A DNA stretch of 64,000 bases from Neurospora tetraspora (lineage: Eukaryota > Ascomycota > Sordariomycetes > Sordariales > Sordariaceae): NCBI RefSeq assembly GCF_033439725.1, contig NW_026944384.1:1302001-1366000 (forward strand), written 5' to 3'. The stretch's first letter is position 1; each line of letters starts with the position of its first letter. This document shows, piece after piece, positions 36,726-47,101 of this stretch. The notes under the pieces are model-generated. The model was not told the DNA's origin, ran no database searches, and saw only the letters and a program-made list of their open reading frames with translations. The position numbers and the translations under genes are program-made.

Positions 36726-37674
36726 GCGGTTTTTGTTTTCTTGTTTCGAGGCCCTTGCAGTTTGCTTTTCAATGTTTTCACGCTTCAAGGACGGAGTTAA
36801 GACGGCATTGTATGGCTGGTTGGGCACGGGTCTTTTACGAAGTAGCACGGCCCCTCTGAACGGCAAATCTCCTCTTCAGTACGAGAGAGAATGGAAGAGA
36901 GAGTCTGTGCTACAAAATCAGGTGAATTCCTTACGCGGTAGGGTACGGGTTAATATGACGATACTTGATGAAGAATTGGCACACAAAAAGTTCTGGTTTT
37001 TGATGATGGTGGCACACTTATCCTTACTTTGCATAGGGAGTTTGATAAAGAGAAGGCTTTCTCCTTTCCTGATCATGTCTGTTTTAGATGGATGAAGGGC
37101 CGCGAGGTTGTATCTAGACTGTTGTGGGATTCAAAGGTCTTCATGTCATGACAGACAAGGCATCAGAAAGCTAGACTTGGAGGGGAAGAAGGAGGAGGCT
37201 GACTGAGCGCAGGAATACGAGGAATACGAAGCGATGGATTTGATATCTTACGAGCAGGAATTACTCCATGTTCTTTGCAGTATGTATAGCCTGTCAGCCT
37301 ACCTTTTATAGTCATATTATGTTATTGAAGCTTAAACGGCAGTTCAATGTGATGATGAACCTTGATATTAGCGGCCGCTGAGGTTCCGAAATCTTACCGT
37401 GATGCGAATACACTGCGAAATGTTTTGGCGGTTGATAGGCCGAATACATGCATGGCTAGTTCGGGATTGTTTTTCGGCTATCTTTCCTTTCTCCTCCACA
37501 TTTCTCAATCAACAAATCCGTATAAGACGGTAGCCGCACCCGGAGCTAATCTGGTCCGTTTGTTCAACAGATAGGTCAACACTCTCAAGTCAACACCCAA
37601 CGTGACTCATCACCAGGTCCCACCACTTCACCTCATCCATCCCATTCCACACACGTCACTCACAACCACCCAAA
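36726..37674. other. Intergenic between eIF2 beta and the FAD oxidoreductase
   Basis: About 950 bases holding the 3' region of eIF2 beta and the promoter of the next gene. Short frames at 36733-37095 and 37362-37574 lack recognisable motifs. A NotI-like gcggccgc lies near 37372. Confidence 0.5.
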
Positions 37675-39528
37675 ATGACCATCCGCGAAGGCGGCCCAGG
37701 AGGGACCGATCACCACATCCCCTCCTCCCATTCAGACCCTTCCCACTACGACGACCTAGCCGGTTTGCCGTCTACCAACCCATCCGCGTCCTACTGGCTC
37801 CAACCCAGTGATATTTCTCAAAGGCTTGAGGATTATCGGTCTACGCCTGACTTGCCGCAGACGGCTGATACGGTGATTGTGGGGAGCGGGATTACGGGGG
37901 CGTTTGCGGCTTGGTTTTTGTTGGAGGAGGAGGAGGAGACGGGGGGTGGTGCGAGGGTTGGGAATAGTAGGGCTGGGTCTGGGTCTGGGGTTGGGTCTGG
38001 GGTTGGATCTGGTTCTGCTTCATCTGCTACGTCCGCAACATCGACAGCCGGACAACCTTCCAGTAACCAGCAGCAACCTGGGCCTGGGTCTGGGCCTGGA
38101 CATGGGCTTGGGCAATCGGGAGGAGGAGATGAAAACTACAGCGGCGTCCTAATGCTCGAAGCGCGCCAACCCTGCTCCGGCGCCACCGGCCGCAACGGCG
38201 GACACTGCCAGCCTTTCCTCTACTCCTCTTCCCCCACCACCGCCGAATTCGAGCTAGCTAATTATAGGTTCATCAAGGCCTTTGTCGAAGAGCACGGGAT
38301 CGCTGGCGCTGTGGACTGGAGAACGCTAAAGGGCGTTTGTGGATATTTGACGGAGGAGGTGTGGGAAGGGGCGAAGGGGTTGGTGGAAAATTTGCCGGAG
38401 AGGTTGAGGGGGTTGGTGGATTTGGTTGATCATGAGAGGAAGACGGAGGACGGGGAGACACTGAGGGATCTCAGGGTGCCGGGGGTGAAGGGGGCGGTGG
38501 TGCAGAGGCATGCGGCTAGTTTGTGGCCGTATAAGTTGGTGGCTTGGGTTTTGGAGAGGTTGTTGGGGAGGTTTCCTGTTAGGGGGGGGTCTGGGCGGCA
38601 GAATGGTATGGGTGGAAGGCAAAGGGGTTGTGGAGAGTTTAATTTGCAGACCAACACGCCGGTATTGGGGTTGCACAAACTCAATGATGATGGGAGGTGG
38701 ATAGTGGTGACGAGCAGGGGACACATCCGGGCGAACAGAGTCTTGTTGGCGATGAACGGGTATACGAGTAACCTGCTGCCGGAGATGAAGGACTTGATCG
38801 TTCCGGTGAGGAGCCAGGTTGCGTCTTTGCGGCCGCCGAAGGATGCTGCCACTGGGAAGGTCGCGGAGTTGGATTACAGTTATGGCTTTGTCAGCGAGGA
38901 GAAGTTCCCGAGGGATGAGTATCTCATCCAGAGACCTCTGCCCGGGGGAGAGTTGATATACGGCGGAGCGAGAAGTCACGCGGAGAACAAGGCGGTTGGC
39001 GTGTGGCAGGATGATGATGTTGAGCGACCACTGGCAACATTCTTGAGGCAAAACCTGGCGCCATACCCGTTGGATCTGACTCCGGACAAGACTGGCTCTA
39101 CGAACACTGAGTCTACGGAGCCTACGGAGGGGAACGAGACTACAGAACTCGAGGCCACGCATCAGTGGACGGGCATCATGGGCTTCAGCAGAGACGCTCA
39201 ACCGTGGGTCGGACGGGTGCCGGAAAGCCTCGGCGGCGGAGAGAAGCTGTATGTGTGCGCCGGGTACACGGGACACGGGATGCCACAGGCGGCGCTGGCG
39301 GCCCGGATGATTGTGGAGGAGATGACGGGCAAGCCGTTTGCGGATGATGGGCTCAAGCTGCCGCAGGAGATGGCGTTGACGGAGGAGCGTGTGAGGTGGG
39401 TGAGGGAGAATACGAAGACATTGCAGGAGCAGCAGCAGGCGCCTGGGTGGTCGGCTACGATGCCTGAGTTGTTGGCGGCTACGGAGGGAGTTGATGATTT
39501 CGTGAACCAGACACACCAGACCAAATGA
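37675..39528 (+). CDS. FAD-dependent oxidoreductase of the DAO family with a Gly/Ser-rich insertion
   Basis: Glycine/D-amino-acid-oxidase-like flavoenzyme; substrate unknown. Single exon, 617 residues. The dinucleotide-binding motif is VIVGSGITGAFAAWFLLE (GSGITG at 70-75). The second strand with the acidic residue, VLMLEARQPCSGATGRNGGHCQP, comes only at about 158, because a Gly/Ser/Ala/Gln insert of about 70 residues (84-153) separates them. GRNGGH is typical of the gamma-glutamylputrescine-oxidase-like branch. Later parts fit the family: NRVLLAMNGYTSNLLPEMKDLIVPVRSQ, EYLIQRPLPGGELIYGG, HQWTGIMGFSRDAQPWVG and YVCAGYTGHGMPQAALAARMI. The insert could be an unspliced lineage-specific loop; no intron consensus is present at its edges. 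Confidence 0.88.
   Translation: MTIREGGPGGTDHHIPSSHSDPSHYDDLAGLPSTNPSASYWLQPSDISQRLEDYRSTPDLPQTADTVIVGSGITGAFAAWFLLEEEEETGGGARVGNSRAGSGSGVGSGVGSGSASSATSATSTAGQPSSNQQQPGPGSGPGHGLGQSGGGDENYSGVLMLEARQPCSGATGRNGGHCQPFLYSSSPTTAEFELANYRFIKAFVEEHGIAGAVDWRTLKGVCGYLTEEVWEGAKGLVENLPERLRGLVDLVDHERKTEDGETLRDLRVPGVKGAVVQRHAASLWPYKLVAWVLERLLGRFPVRGGSGRQNGMGGRQRGCGEFNLQTNTPVLGLHKLNDDGRWIVVTSRGHIRANRVLLAMNGYTSNLLPEMKDLIVPVRSQVASLRPPKDAATGKVAELDYSYGFVSEEKFPRDEYLIQRPLPGGELIYGGARSHAENKAVGVWQDDDVERPLATFLRQNLAPYPLDLTPDKTGSTNTESTEPTEGNETTELEATHQWTGIMGFSRDAQPWVGRVPESLGGGEKLYVCAGYTGHGMPQAALAARMIVEEMTGKPFADDGLKLPQEMALTEERVRWVRENTKTLQEQQQAPGWSATMPELLAATEGVDDFVNQTHQTK
37970..38002 (+). repeat. G-rich repeat in coding sequence, G-quadruplex-prone
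   Basis: Seven runs of three or four G spaced by two or three bases (GGGCTGGGTCTGGGTCTGGG type), encoding part of the Gly/Ser insert. A second set lies at 38080-38112. Confidence 0.8.
38080..38112 (+). repeat. Second G-quadruplex-prone G-run cluster
   Basis: Runs of GGG at 38080, 38086, 38092, 38104 and 38110, in the same coding insert as the cluster at 37970. Confidence 0.7.
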
Positions 39529-40350
39529 TGGTATGTAGAGAAAAGATAAATACAGGGCTGTTTATATGTTTTCGTTCAAAGCAGCACATTTTGTGTTGTA
39601 CAAGGTGAAGCTGATGGATGTGATGTTGAGTCCGTGGCTACCATTACCTCCGAGAACCGAAAACCGTAAGAACGGCTCTTTCCGACTTGTCGTGATGTTT
39701 CTTGTCCAGTGTCCAGGTGTCCCCGGAGGGTTTTGTCTTGACCGGCAAAAGCACCTGCCAAATCGGGGACGAGGCTCCGTGACCCGAGACCGCCCAACTC
39801 CGATCTCCGGTGGGCCACTGAAAGAAGCCTACACTATGCCCTATGCCGATGCGCCGAAAGGCGGCAATCAGCGGGAACTCTCTAGGCAGTTGCAGGCAGT
39901 AACCACTGGGCCAATCGCCCCCTCTCACTCGCATCCTCCAATGGGTGGTGGTGTTAATGGCTGACATCAGATGAATCCTGCGAATGCCATCTTCTTCTCG
40001 ATACATACACAGCAGATCTTGACCAGTTGACGAACGAACTTTTGTTGCCTTGGTTGCCTGGCTTCGTTGTATAGCAAGAGCAGTCAGTGTTTGAATAAAA
40101 CTTTTGTTTTTCATCACGACTCAATTTTGTTTCACTTTTTCCCATCATCTGTCTCCTTCCTTCTCACACACAAAGTTGAGTTGGGTCATCTCCCTTACCC
40201 AACCCACAACCATCAACCACCATCAATCATTAACATCAACCCAACCCCAACCCCAAGAGGCTCGACCACCACCGCCACCCAAAATACAAAGTCAACAACC
40301 CCTCAAAAGAAAAGGGGTTCATCTCATCTAATCCCATCCCATATCTCAAG
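39529..40350. other. Intergenic between the FAD oxidoreductase and adenosine deaminase
   Basis: About 820 bases. The last 180 are CAAC/ACCC-rich, like a leader. No gene or RNA seen. Confidence 0.5.
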
Positions 40351-42283
40351 ATGACCAACAAAATCACCGACTCCGAATGGGAGGACATCGTGACCCACGA
40401 ACTCCCCTCCCCAAATGATCCCATCCTGGCCAAATACCACGCCGCCCGCGCCGCCCTCATCGCCGAGGAAGCCAAACAACGCTCCGACCACGTTTTCCGT
40501 CAATCCCTCTCGCCCCTCGCGCGCCGCGCCTGCTCCATCGTCTCACGCATCCGGCTCCAAGAACAAGCCAAAATCTGGACGCCCGATCTCGAAGAGCAGC
40601 TGGCGCGCAAAGAGGAGAACAACGGGATCATCATTCATCCGGGCATGATGTTTACCCTGGCAAAAGAGACGATGGAGGCGACCAAGCTGTGGAAGATTGT
40701 GCGAAAAATGCCCAAGGGCGCGCTGCTGCATAGTCATTGTGATGCCATGGTTGATTTTGATTTTTTGCTGGGCGTGGTGTTGGAGACGGAGGGGATGGGG
40801 ATTGCGACTCCCGAAAGGGGAGGGTTGGGGACGGAGGAGAGGAGGAGGGAGGGCGGGGTGGTTGTTAGGTATGTTGGGACACTAGAAAAGAAGGTTGATC
40901 CGGGGTTGATTTGGGGGAGACATGCACCCGGGAAGGATGAAGGGGATGATGGGGAGGAATATGAGCCGGGCACGTTTGTTAACCTGGTGGAAGCGGCGGA
41001 TACGTTTCCCGAGGGAGGGAGACAAGGGTTCTTGAACTGGTTGAAGAGTAGGTGTATACTGAGCCAGACGGACGCGATTGAGCAGAGACATGGGTCGGCG
41101 GAGATTTGGAGGAAGTTTATGAGGTGCTTTCAGGTTATTGGGTCCATGTTGCATTATGAGCCTATCTGGAGGAGGTTTTTGAGACGGTTGTTGCAGCAGT
41201 TGGTGGAGGATGGGGTTTATTGGGTTGAGGTTAGGTGAGTTTATCTCTTCTTTCCCCCCCTTGATGTGTATGGCCTCAAAAGGATGGATGGCTTTCGGGT
41301 TCACTTTGGGAAAGACATACGGATGGATCTATCTACCTATCACTGAAAAACATCAGTATGCTAACATCCCCCCCAGATTCGCCTGGCAACTCGACTACTG
41401 CCGCTCAGGCTGCACCACCCCCGAGCCCGACTACACCGCCATGTTCACCGTAATCGAAGAAGAAGTCGCCGCCTTCAAAGCCACCCCCGCCGGCTCCTCC
41501 TTCTGGGGCCTGCGCATGATCTGGACCACCGTCCGCGCCTTCGGTCCCCGCACCATCATCCAGTCCATGAACGACTGCATCGCCACCAAGCTCAACTTCC
41601 CCCATCTCATCGCCGGCTACGACCTCGTCGGCCCCGAAGACGCCGGCCGCCACCTCACCGACTTGCTCCCCGAGCTGTTCTGGTTCAAAAAGCAATGCGC
41701 CGCCGAAGGCGTCGAAATCCCCCTCTTCCTGCACGCCGGCGAGACGCTAGGTGACGGCGACGCCGTCGACAACAACTTGTTCGACGCCCTGCTCCTGGGC
41801 GCACGAAGAATCGGCCACGGCTTCTCCCTCTACAAACACCCGCAGCTGATCAAAGCCGTCAAGGACAAGCGCGTGTTGATCGAGAGCTGTCCGATTTCCA
41901 ACGAAGTGCTGCGGTTGACAGGCAGTATCATGCAACACCCTCTTCCGGCGCTGCTGGCTAGGGGCGTGCCGTGCGCGCTGTGCAATGACGACCCGGCGAT
42001 TCTGGGTCAGGATATGGCGGGCATGACACACGATTTCTGGCAGGCGTTGCAAGGGTGGGAGAACCTGGGTCTGGCTGGGTTGGGATCGTTGGCAGAGAAT
42101 AGTGTCAGGTGGGCGGCGTTTGAGGATCAGACGGCGGAGGAGTGGGCGAGGGATGTGAGGGAGGCGAGTATGGGGAGTGGGACGAAGGCGGAGAGGTTGA
42201 AGCAGTGGGCTGTTGAGTGGGAGAAATTTTGTGTGTGGGTGGTAGATGAGTATGGGGATGAGTATGGTGGCGATGAGGCGTGA
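40351..42283 (+). CDS. Adenosine deaminase, ADGF/CECR1 type
   Basis: Zinc enzyme that deaminates adenosine to inosine in purine salvage. Exons 40351-41234 and 41377-42283; 596 residues. The metal and catalytic residues are present: His127 and His129 (LLHSHCDAM), His414 and Glu417 (LHAGET), His442 (RIGHGF) and Asp499/Asp500 (CNDDPA). The long N-terminal region before HxH and the EYEPGTFVNLVEAADTF stretch fit the growth-factor-related branch. Unlike animal ADGF proteins no signal peptide is seen (MTNKITDSEWEDIV), so the enzyme is probably cytosolic. A poorly conserved Gly/Glu/Arg-rich segment lies at about 150-185. The single intron splits an Arg codon (AG/A). Confidence 0.9.
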
Positions 42284-43109
42284 GTGGGGATGAGATGGAG
42301 AGGAGAGGATGTGATGTGTGGGCACCGTCACAGTGAGTTGAGGACAGACAACTCGAGGCTGTTTGGGAATTAGCCCGTTTGTTATAGCGTTTTTAGAATA
42401 TTGCTTGTTTGATGGTTACTCTTCCATTTTATGCTGACGAAGCCGGCTTTGGCGTCCTGTATCTTGATGACTTCGGAATGTTCTTCACGATGCTGGTCAG
42501 GCGTTCATAAATTATCAAAGGGAGTACCTGTTCTCGGTGAACCCATATCAAAATAGTGAGGTTCAGTGTACCCTTTTCCATCGGAGTGCATTAACACACT
42601 TGATGTCACGACATCGGCTCAGTTTCGTGATACGTGGATGCATACCAATCTTCTTGATTCATATCTCTATCACAATGATTATCTAGAAGGAAAGGTAACA
42701 GCAATATCAATGACGATAACTGACAGTCATTCGCAGAACAAACCCAAGAACGAAAAAGAGCAAAGCTTGCGCAAAACGACCATCACCGATATGGTGGTCT
42801 CTCAATCATAACCATACCCGCATGTGTCTCGGAATCTCTCCAGACACCTTCTGCTCAATAACAAACCGCCGCCATAACAATAGCGAAGTTGGCCCATAAA
42901 TCGATACTCCGCGTCGTCTCATTAACCATAAACTGTGATGAGAAGTCCCCAAATCCGACGCCAGTAAAGAATGTCAACATGAGAGAAAAGATCTCTCAAA
43001 CTCGTCTTCTCCGTGGTATACATATGCGAGGAAATAAGAATTGCAATAGTTCTTGTTTATCCCCAGTTGCTCCCGATACCACTGTTTCCTCTTCTTGGGG
43101 ATCACGCCT
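42284..43109. other. Convergent 3' regions of adenosine deaminase and the unknown proline-rich gene
   Basis: About 825 bases. No convincing frame; the C-terminal K/E-rich coding repeats of the minus-strand gene begin at its right edge. Confidence 0.5.
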
Positions 43110-45440
43110 TCACTCCTTCTTGACCCCTTCCGTCTTCTCAGCTGTCTTCTCAGCTGTCTTCTCAGCCATTACCCTGTCCTCAGTCGCCTTTTCGGTGATC
43201 TTCTCAGCAGCCTGCTTGTCTTCTATCTTCTTTTCACAGTCCTCCTTGTCGTCCTTCTTCACACAGTCTGTCATGACCCTCTCAATAACCTTGGCTTTGA
43301 ACTCTTCAATCACAGAGTTCTGCTTCGACTTCTTCTCCGCTGCACGTCGAGCTTCAACCGCTCCCACCACAGCCTTGGCCTTTTCAGCAATCGCTTTCCA
43401 TGCAAGCGTGATGCCCGGTTCCTCGAGCCTGGGAGCCTCGGTTTGGTGTTGATGCTGACGCACCACGCGATTCGCCTGCCGGATCTTGCACTTGATATGG
43501 TACCCGGGCTCATTGGCCTTGCGCCATTCCAAATACTCCTCGTACTGTTGTTGCTTGATCGGATCCGGGACCCGAGGCTTTGTCGTAACCGGGAAATAAG
43601 GACGGTCAGCCTTAGGTCCTGGCTGAGCTGGTTGACCTGCGCCTGTCAGTGGAATTGTCGGCTGTACTGGCGGCATTGGTGGCACTGCAGCCTGAGGGTA
43701 CATCGATCCCAAGCCGCCAATAGGAGCCGGCGCAAAGGGTGGAATAGGCGGCCGCATTGAAGGCAGGAAAGTTCCAGTCCCCAAAGTTCCTGCCATATCC
43801 GGAGATGGCATGTTGAACGGCGGAACTGCCATCGATGGGGCGGTAGATGGTGGGAACGTCCCAAAGTTGCCCATACCTAGTCCTCCGAGCCATGGGGCAG
43901 GGAAGAATGGCAGAGCAGCAGTGGGTTTCTGTGGTTGCAAGTTCAAGCTGGGATGAGTACCAGCCATGGGATTGACACTGGACAGAACGGGATTGGAAGG
44001 ATGCTGGATGGGAGGAGGGCAAGCTTGCTGGGTCGGCGGAACCTGAGGTGCTTTTCGTTGTTTGGCCTTCGCACCAGACTTGACCGGACTTGGCTGTTGT
44101 CTCTGCATCATATCAACTGCAGTACCTGTGTCCTGCTTCGTCTGAGCAGTTTGTAGCCTATCTACTGAAGGGAGAGATCCGGCCACAGCCTCATCAGGAG
44201 TTGGGCTAAAAAGAAGCGATGTGAGTGGGCCACGAGAAAGTTTCTTGGGAGTGGGTACTGGCAAATGTACACTGTCAGTCGAAACTTTAAACTCGGCTGC
44301 TGCAGGGTTCAGTTTCTTTGTTGCGCTTTGGGTCTCCAAACTTGTTTTGGTGTCCGCAGCAGGTTCGTCTTGGGAATCCCTAGAGCACTCCGGCGTTGAG
44401 TAATGGATGGTGGACGATGGGTTGCTACCGCTGAAGTATCCAGAGTCGCTGGATCCGCCCTTCCTTTCAGGATGCAGCTCGGTGACTCGGTTCAGCTGGG
44501 CATTTTCGAACACTGCGCCATCCTTCAGTTTGGCAGACAAGATGGCCGGATCTGCAGGTTGTAGCTTGATGGTTGGTACCCTGGGCTTCACCAAGGACGG
44601 AGTTGGCAGGCGCTTTTGAAGGCGGTTGATCATGTTGCGGAAGCGTTCCTCCTCGTCATCTTGAGGTTTTGTTTCCGAACTTTCAGGCGCGCCCGTACTG
44701 TGTTTGGAATCCTGGGGTCTATTGCTAGTCGGGGACGCATCCTGATGGCCATCCTCGGGTTCACGAGAAGGGCCATCTGAGGTAGGGAGTTGCCGAATGG
44801 TGTTTAGCAAGGCCTGGATATCGTCCGGGAGCTCGTGGCTGATACTCAACCAGTCGGAGGAAATTTTGCCGCTGAGGATTCTGGGATCTATGACGCGTTT
44901 GAGTTCTCCAAAAGTAGAGGAACTAGATGAGTCATCGGAGTAGTCGCTCTTGAAGCATCTTGGGCGGATGTCAAAGGTGAATCGGTTAGGTAATGGGATA
45001 TTTTCGCCGTTGACGTTCATGAGCATCGGCTTCATGTCTTCAATACGAACCACCATCGGTTCCTGAGCCGAGTCAAGTGAATGTTCAAATGTGCATGCAG
45101 AGTGCGCTGTGGATCGGTTTGAGACTGAGCGGTCTCCTGGTGCTGAGGAAACCACTTCCTAAGCAGTTTGGCCGTCATTTGGGCGGTAGAACCCAGGTTC
45201 GCGAGGCATTTCCATGGAGTGCTCTGTGGCGCTCGACCGTTGAGCAATCTTTTTCCGGAGGTTCCCCTTGTTTGAAATTCCAGGGGCAGACGCATGCTTG
45301 CGCCAGTCATCGGATGCAAGTGCTTTTCCTTTTCCATCAGAACCGACTGGATCCCCCAATGTAGTCTTGACTTTCAACGCAGGAACTCTAGAGCGGCTAA
45401 AGTTCCTGCTACTATTGATATGACTGGTTATGGCAGCCAT
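43110..45440 (-). CDS. Unknown proline-rich protein; reading frame interrupted by one in-frame TAG
   Basis: No family recognised. Two open frames lie in the same phase: 45440-45159 (93 codons, ending TAG at 45161-45159) and 45158-43110. Counting the TAG as sense the frame has 776 codons. If translation starts after the stop, the first ATG is at 45056 and gives 648 residues (context gaaccgATGG). The upstream ATG at 45440 (gacaacATGGCT) is in a strong context and would be chosen first. The body contains an ordered-looking part (MVVRIEDMKPMLMNVNGENIP, FTFDIRPRCF), Ser/Pro-rich middle, a Pro/Gly/Met-rich block, a Tyr/Trp motif (QQQYEEYLEWRKANEPGYHIKCKIRQANRV) and a Lys/Glu/Ala C-terminal tail with AEKTAEKTAEK repeats. 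A leader intron (45619-45517) is likely. No canonical GT-AG pair removes the TAG in frame. Confidence 0.7.
45141..45165 (-). promoter_or_regulatory. Hairpin around the in-frame TAG; candidate A-to-I editing site
   Basis: On the minus strand TGCT (45165-45162) pairs with AGCA (45144-45141) and AGGAA (45160-45156) with TTCCT (45150-45146), with one T-C mismatch (45161/45145) and a five-base loop GTGGT. The A of the TAG (45160) is within the helix next to the mismatch. The T-A-G context fits the -1 U, +1 G preference reported for fungal sexual-stage editing. That editing takes place here is inference. Confidence 0.45.
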
Positions 45441-47101
45441 GTTGTCTGACAGTCCACGGGTGTCGCTTGATATGGGTGTTCTCGGTCCTTCAAGGGCGTA
45501 GAAAGTCCTTCCTGGTCTGAGACGTGTTAGTCAACTGCATACTCGAGATGTGTCCACGCAACGAAGATTGAGCTCGGAGTCATCGTGTTGGAACTTTGTG
45601 AGAGGAACAAAAAACTCACTGCAAGACCAGGAGAGCAGCAATATTACGTTGGTGTCGTGGACTGGGAAGACAACCCGGTGTTTGTCCTTCAAGCTAAATC
45701 TGGGTATTCGTTGGTTTCGTCAACGGACTCGGTTATTTCGAACAAGAATGGGCCGGTCTGTTCCGCTGGGACGAGCGGGAAAAGAGTTGGCGACAGAATG
45801 ACCAGGCAAATCCAGCGTGAGTTGATGTGACTGGCTCGGGTATGCTGTCCAGAGTGGTATCGCGGAAGGGGATTTGTATCTGGGGTTGTTTTCTTTGTTT
45901 CCGTGCAAGATTTCCTTGCTTCCAAAAAACGCTTGAAGTGTATCAACACGAAGAAAGAGGGCAGAAGAGAAGAGATGACATAATACTGCGAACCGCAAGA
46001 CAAATAGAGAGACGATACCCAAAAAATGGCGGCCAAAAGATTGCCTGGAGTCTGCGAGTTGCGCTGCGCTTGGTGGTAGTGGTGGTAGTGAGAAGAGGAA
46101 GAAGAGTTTGTGTGCAAGTGAGGAGACGGGCATTAAAAGGCCAGGGATCTGTCCGGGTTTGCCTGGCGTACTGAAGATTGTGACTTCCTGTCTTGATTCA
46201 CAGTCAGGGATGGAATCATGGAGAACCGGAGGGAGGAGCACACAGATGGATTGCTTACTGCATCATTGGGAGCTTCTGTCAGCCTTTGTATCAAACATTA
46301 GGCAGGTGCAGCCCACTCAACTTGAAGCTACAAGTAAACCGGAGGATACCTAGGTACCTATATCCACCGAGAATCTCGGCTGGAGGCCGATGTATTAACA
46401 TTTTCCCCGAATGGGACCTTCCAGTACACATGTGACAGCTTTCAATGTTGCTTAGAGTGAGTGGCAGAGCTGATACACACTCTTCTTTCCTCCCAGGACC
46501 TGAACCTTTCAAGTCGAGCCGGGAGGTGAAGCTGAACCAAGTGTTCTTGACAAGGCAAGCGGTCGTTGGTGACATTGAAGGGGAGCTGTGTGGTCGTTGC
46601 GTTAACAGAATTAGAAATTAGCTTCACCTGAAGCTCGATATGCGCGGGCAAGTACCTAATCTAAACAAACCACGACAGCGATCATGGCAAGACGAATCCA
46701 ATCCAAGCTTCTTTCTCTTGACCCGATTCACCTATCACTCCGTCGTTTCCCTTACGTTGTCTCTGAGCGCCCCAAAACGATACACCCGCCATTTCCTTCA
46801 GACGCAAACTCCATGCTCCTTGCAATGTCCCCCTTCACGAACATTCTTCTTTCCTGACTATTCCCAAAAAACAGAATCAAATGCCCTCTGCGTCCGTGTA
46901 TGAACATTCACAAACCGTGGTCCAGAATATCATGACATGGTATGAGGCAGACAACTTGGGAAGAATCCAGATCGTAGCAGCGAATAACTCCTGACCATGA
47001 ACGAGACCACAAAAAAGGGTATTGGTTGAAGTCAAGCTGAGAAGTGAAGCGTGCTGAAAGCAACTCTTTGATAACTACATTTACAAGTTGCCTTGCGTCC
47101 T
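45441..47101. other. Leader and promoter of the unknown gene; 3' region of the BAR-SH3 gene
   Basis: 1.66 kb. A probable leader intron of the unknown gene runs from 45619 (GTGAGT) to 45517 (CTCAG), with CTAAC branch point at about 45528. The palindromic taggtaccta-type motif common upstream of fungal genes lies at about 46348-46361. Frames such as 45720-46241 and 46640-46903 are not protein-like. Confidence 0.5.

Noticed and set aside
38326-39516. 396-codon minus-strand frame
   Set aside because: Antisense of the FAD oxidoreductase; Arg/His/Pro-rich and without motifs.
45060-45440. An intron removing the in-frame TAG of the unknown gene
   Set aside because: I tested the GT sites upstream of the TAG (for example at 45192 and 45237) against the AG sites downstream. 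None matches a good donor consensus, and the pairs I checked shift the frame.
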